The position numbers were made by a program, and so were the translations under genes. A stretch of DNA of 64,000 nucleotides. Source: Candidatus Gastranaerophilales bacterium. GTDB taxonomy: Bacteria; Cyanobacteriota; Vampirovibrionia; Gastranaerophilales; Gastranaerophilaceae. The stretch covers positions 1-64,000 of the forward strand of contig CALUXU010000010.1 in assembly GCA_944324825.1 (NCBI GenBank), in the 5' to 3' direction. Shown piece by piece: positions 62,926 to 64,000 of the stretch. Positions within the stretch are counted from its first letter, which is position 1. Every line of letters starts with the position of its first letter. The notes beneath the pieces are model-generated. The model saw only the letters and a list, made by a program, of their open reading frames with translations. It was not told where the DNA came from and did not search any database.

Positions 62926-64000
62926 TTATCTGCAAATTAACCACATGGTTGCATAAGGAGGCATCAGAAGATGCATTTGTTTATCTTTAAATTTATATTT
63001 TTTGTTATCAAGCATGTTCCAACATTGAATAATTCCGTCTTTATTCTTATCTACAATACATGCCGGTATATCTATTTCAGCTTTTTGTTTCATTTTTGAA
63101 AGGTTATGTATAACAATAAACTGAGAGCCGTTGTATTCTCTAATATATGCAAATATACTCGGGAACTTTGTCTTGATTATCTCAAAAGAGCCTCTGGACA
63201 TAGCAGGAATCATTTTTCTGAGTTTTATCATGTATTTGATTTTGTTTCTGACTTTACAGCTGAGATCGTTTCCTGCTCTCATGGAATTAGTAAATGCTTT
63301 ATATTCTATATCTCCTCTGTTGATATCTCTGCTGTCAAAAAACGTCAAAAGTTTAATCCGGTTCTTTTTAGATTGTTTTTCACGTTTCTTTGCGTATTTG
63401 TCAGCGTATGCAAAGTTGTTTTGCGCCGCAATTTCGTCCCCGTAATAGATTATCGGGATTCCCGGCATGGAAAGCAGAACTGAGTACGCAAGATTTATCC
63501 TGTTAGGATTATTATCCAAAAAGTTTGCGACTCTGCCTGAAACACCTAGCCCCTTCCTAAATTCACAGCCTTTAGGCTCTAATTCATCGTATATTATTTC
63601 TCTGTCATCAGGTTTTATCATCTCAAGCGTCAATTCGTCATGGACTCTCAAAAAGGTTGCCCAGCTTGCAGTATCCGGTATTTTAGGAGTATGTTTATGA
63701 GCATCCGAAAAATATTTGGAATCCTCCGTAATAAACATCGCCCATAAGGCCGGCATGTATGGAAAATGGTATGCTATTTGGATTTCATCCGTTCTCAATA
63801 AATGTTTTTGGCGGTTATCAATATTAGTTATAATCTCTCTTTCTTTTCCGAAATACGGAAGAATATCTTTAGGCTTCTGGCATGCTTCCGCCTGCAAAAC
63901 AGAGCGAGGTGCTGTTGCCTGCAAATACTCGCTCAAGAGTTTTACTATATAATGCGTAGTATCCAGATTCTCCGCATCAGTACCTTCTTCTTTTGAGAAA
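62926..64000 (-). CDS. GH13 enzyme, trehalose-synthase-like (5' end beyond window)
   Basis: The frame stays open to the window edge, so the start is outside; 357 residues are visible. ATFLRVHDELTLEMI is the trehalose synthase/amylosucrase-type motif around the second catalytic residue region, and PGIPIIYYGDEIA is the common GH13 word. The C-terminus (FIVIHNLSKMKQKAEIDIP) is the GH13 all-beta domain. No maltokinase part is fused. It would interconvert maltose and trehalose or use a similar disaccharide. Confidence 0.82.
   Translation of the reverse strand, partial: FSKEEGTDAENLDTTHYIVKLLSEYLQATAPRSVLQAEACQKPKDILPYFGKEREIITNIDNRQKHLLRTDEIQIAYHFPYMPALWAMFITEDSKYFSDAHKHTPKIPDTASWATFLRVHDELTLEMIKPDDREIIYDELEPKGCEFRKGLGVSGRVANFLDNNPNRINLAYSVLLSMPGIPIIYYGDEIAAQNNFAYADKYAKKREKQSKKNRIKLLTFFDSRDINRGDIEYKAFTNSMRAGNDLSCKVRNKIKYMIKLRKMIPAMSRGSFEIIKTKFPSIFAYIREYNGSQFIVIHNLSKMKQKAEIDIPACIVDKNKDGIIQCWNMLDNKKYKFKDKQMHLLMPPYATMWLICR

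Noticed and set aside
1-64000. CRISPR arrays, tRNA or rRNA genes, prophage or transposase genes
   Set aside because: No regularly spaced repeats, no tRNA T-arm/acceptor patterns and no integrase, transposase or phage structural proteins seen by eye; the TTTACCCC tandem units are too short for CRISPR.

Overview
The window is AT-rich bacterial chromosome with no rRNA, tRNA, phage or CRISPR genes. It most resembles a non-photosynthetic gut relative of the cyanobacteria (Vampirovibrionia/Melainabacteria, order Gastranaerophilales). The reasons are the low GC content, a protein with a faint cyanobacterial DUF1822-like look next to grpE, a flagellin, sialic-acid catabolic genes (nanE, ROK kinase) in a host-associated setting, and several otherwise unrelated proteins with a short N-terminal F-[R/Q/G]-[G/A/M] tag that I associate with this lineage. 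The taxonomic call is an inference, not a measurement.

Layout. 0.2-6 kb: secreted nuclease, Pro/Gln-rich TPR protein, NarL-type response regulator, nitroreductase and a tandem pair of WYL regulators. 6.0-6.8 kb: a GC-rich candidate structured RNA downstream of an Hsp20 gene. 7-14 kb: D-2-hydroxyacid dehydrogenase, two tandem TPR-glycosyltransferase fusions, a ~450 bp dispersed element (copy A) and a large TPR protein. 13.8-16.5 kb: sigma-70 factor, RlmB-type methyltransferase and NadA. 17-19 kb: nucleoside transporter and a small convergent RNA/peptide locus resembling a type I toxin-antitoxin. 19.4-24.4 kb: chaperone operon (unknown membrane protein, GrpE, DnaJ, beta-propeller protein, O-methyltransferase). 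24.5-29 kb: small lineage-type proteins, ThiL, an exported protein and a PlsC-like acyltransferase. 29-41.5 kb: MntP, DUF4127 and a long minus-strand glycan cluster (FdtA, FdtC-type acetyltransferase, DegT aminotransferase, GT2, GT9, GT10, WbsX, two methyltransferases and a frameshifted UDP-glucose dehydrogenase). 41.5-46.5 kb: SecA and a 700-residue unknown protein. 46.5-52.3 kb: plus-strand run nanE, small ORFs, ROK kinase, UbiA-type prenyltransferase, nadB and nadC. 52-57 kb: unknown helical protein, repeat-rich gap, small unknown protein and ClpC. 57-64 kb: AGCS amino-acid/sodium symporter, dispersed element copy B, rubrerythrin, rubredoxin, PerR/Fur-type regulator, flagellin and the 3' part of a GH13 enzyme running off the edge.

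How it fits together. NAD is made de novo by NadB, NadA and NadC, encoded at two loci. FdtA, the DegT aminotransferase and the hexapeptide acetyltransferase form a dTDP-3-acetamido-3,6-dideoxyhexose route feeding the glycosyltransferases of a surface glycan. PerR, rubredoxin and rubrerythrin form a peroxide-defence unit with a PerR-box-like palindrome upstream. Several genes (both TPR-glycosyltransferases, the large TPR protein, thiL, DUF4127, nadA) have a -10-like hexamer only 6-7 bases before the start codon and no Shine-Dalgarno sequence, which points to leaderless mRNAs.

Candidates for something undescribed: the convergent small-RNA/membrane-peptide locus (19.16-19.38 kb); a palindrome found at 12.0 kb and twice in opposite orientation around an 84 bp segment at 40.1 kb; the structured RNA at 6.0-6.28 kb; the two inverted copies of a ~450 bp non-coding element 47 kb apart; and the F-x-G N-terminal tag family.
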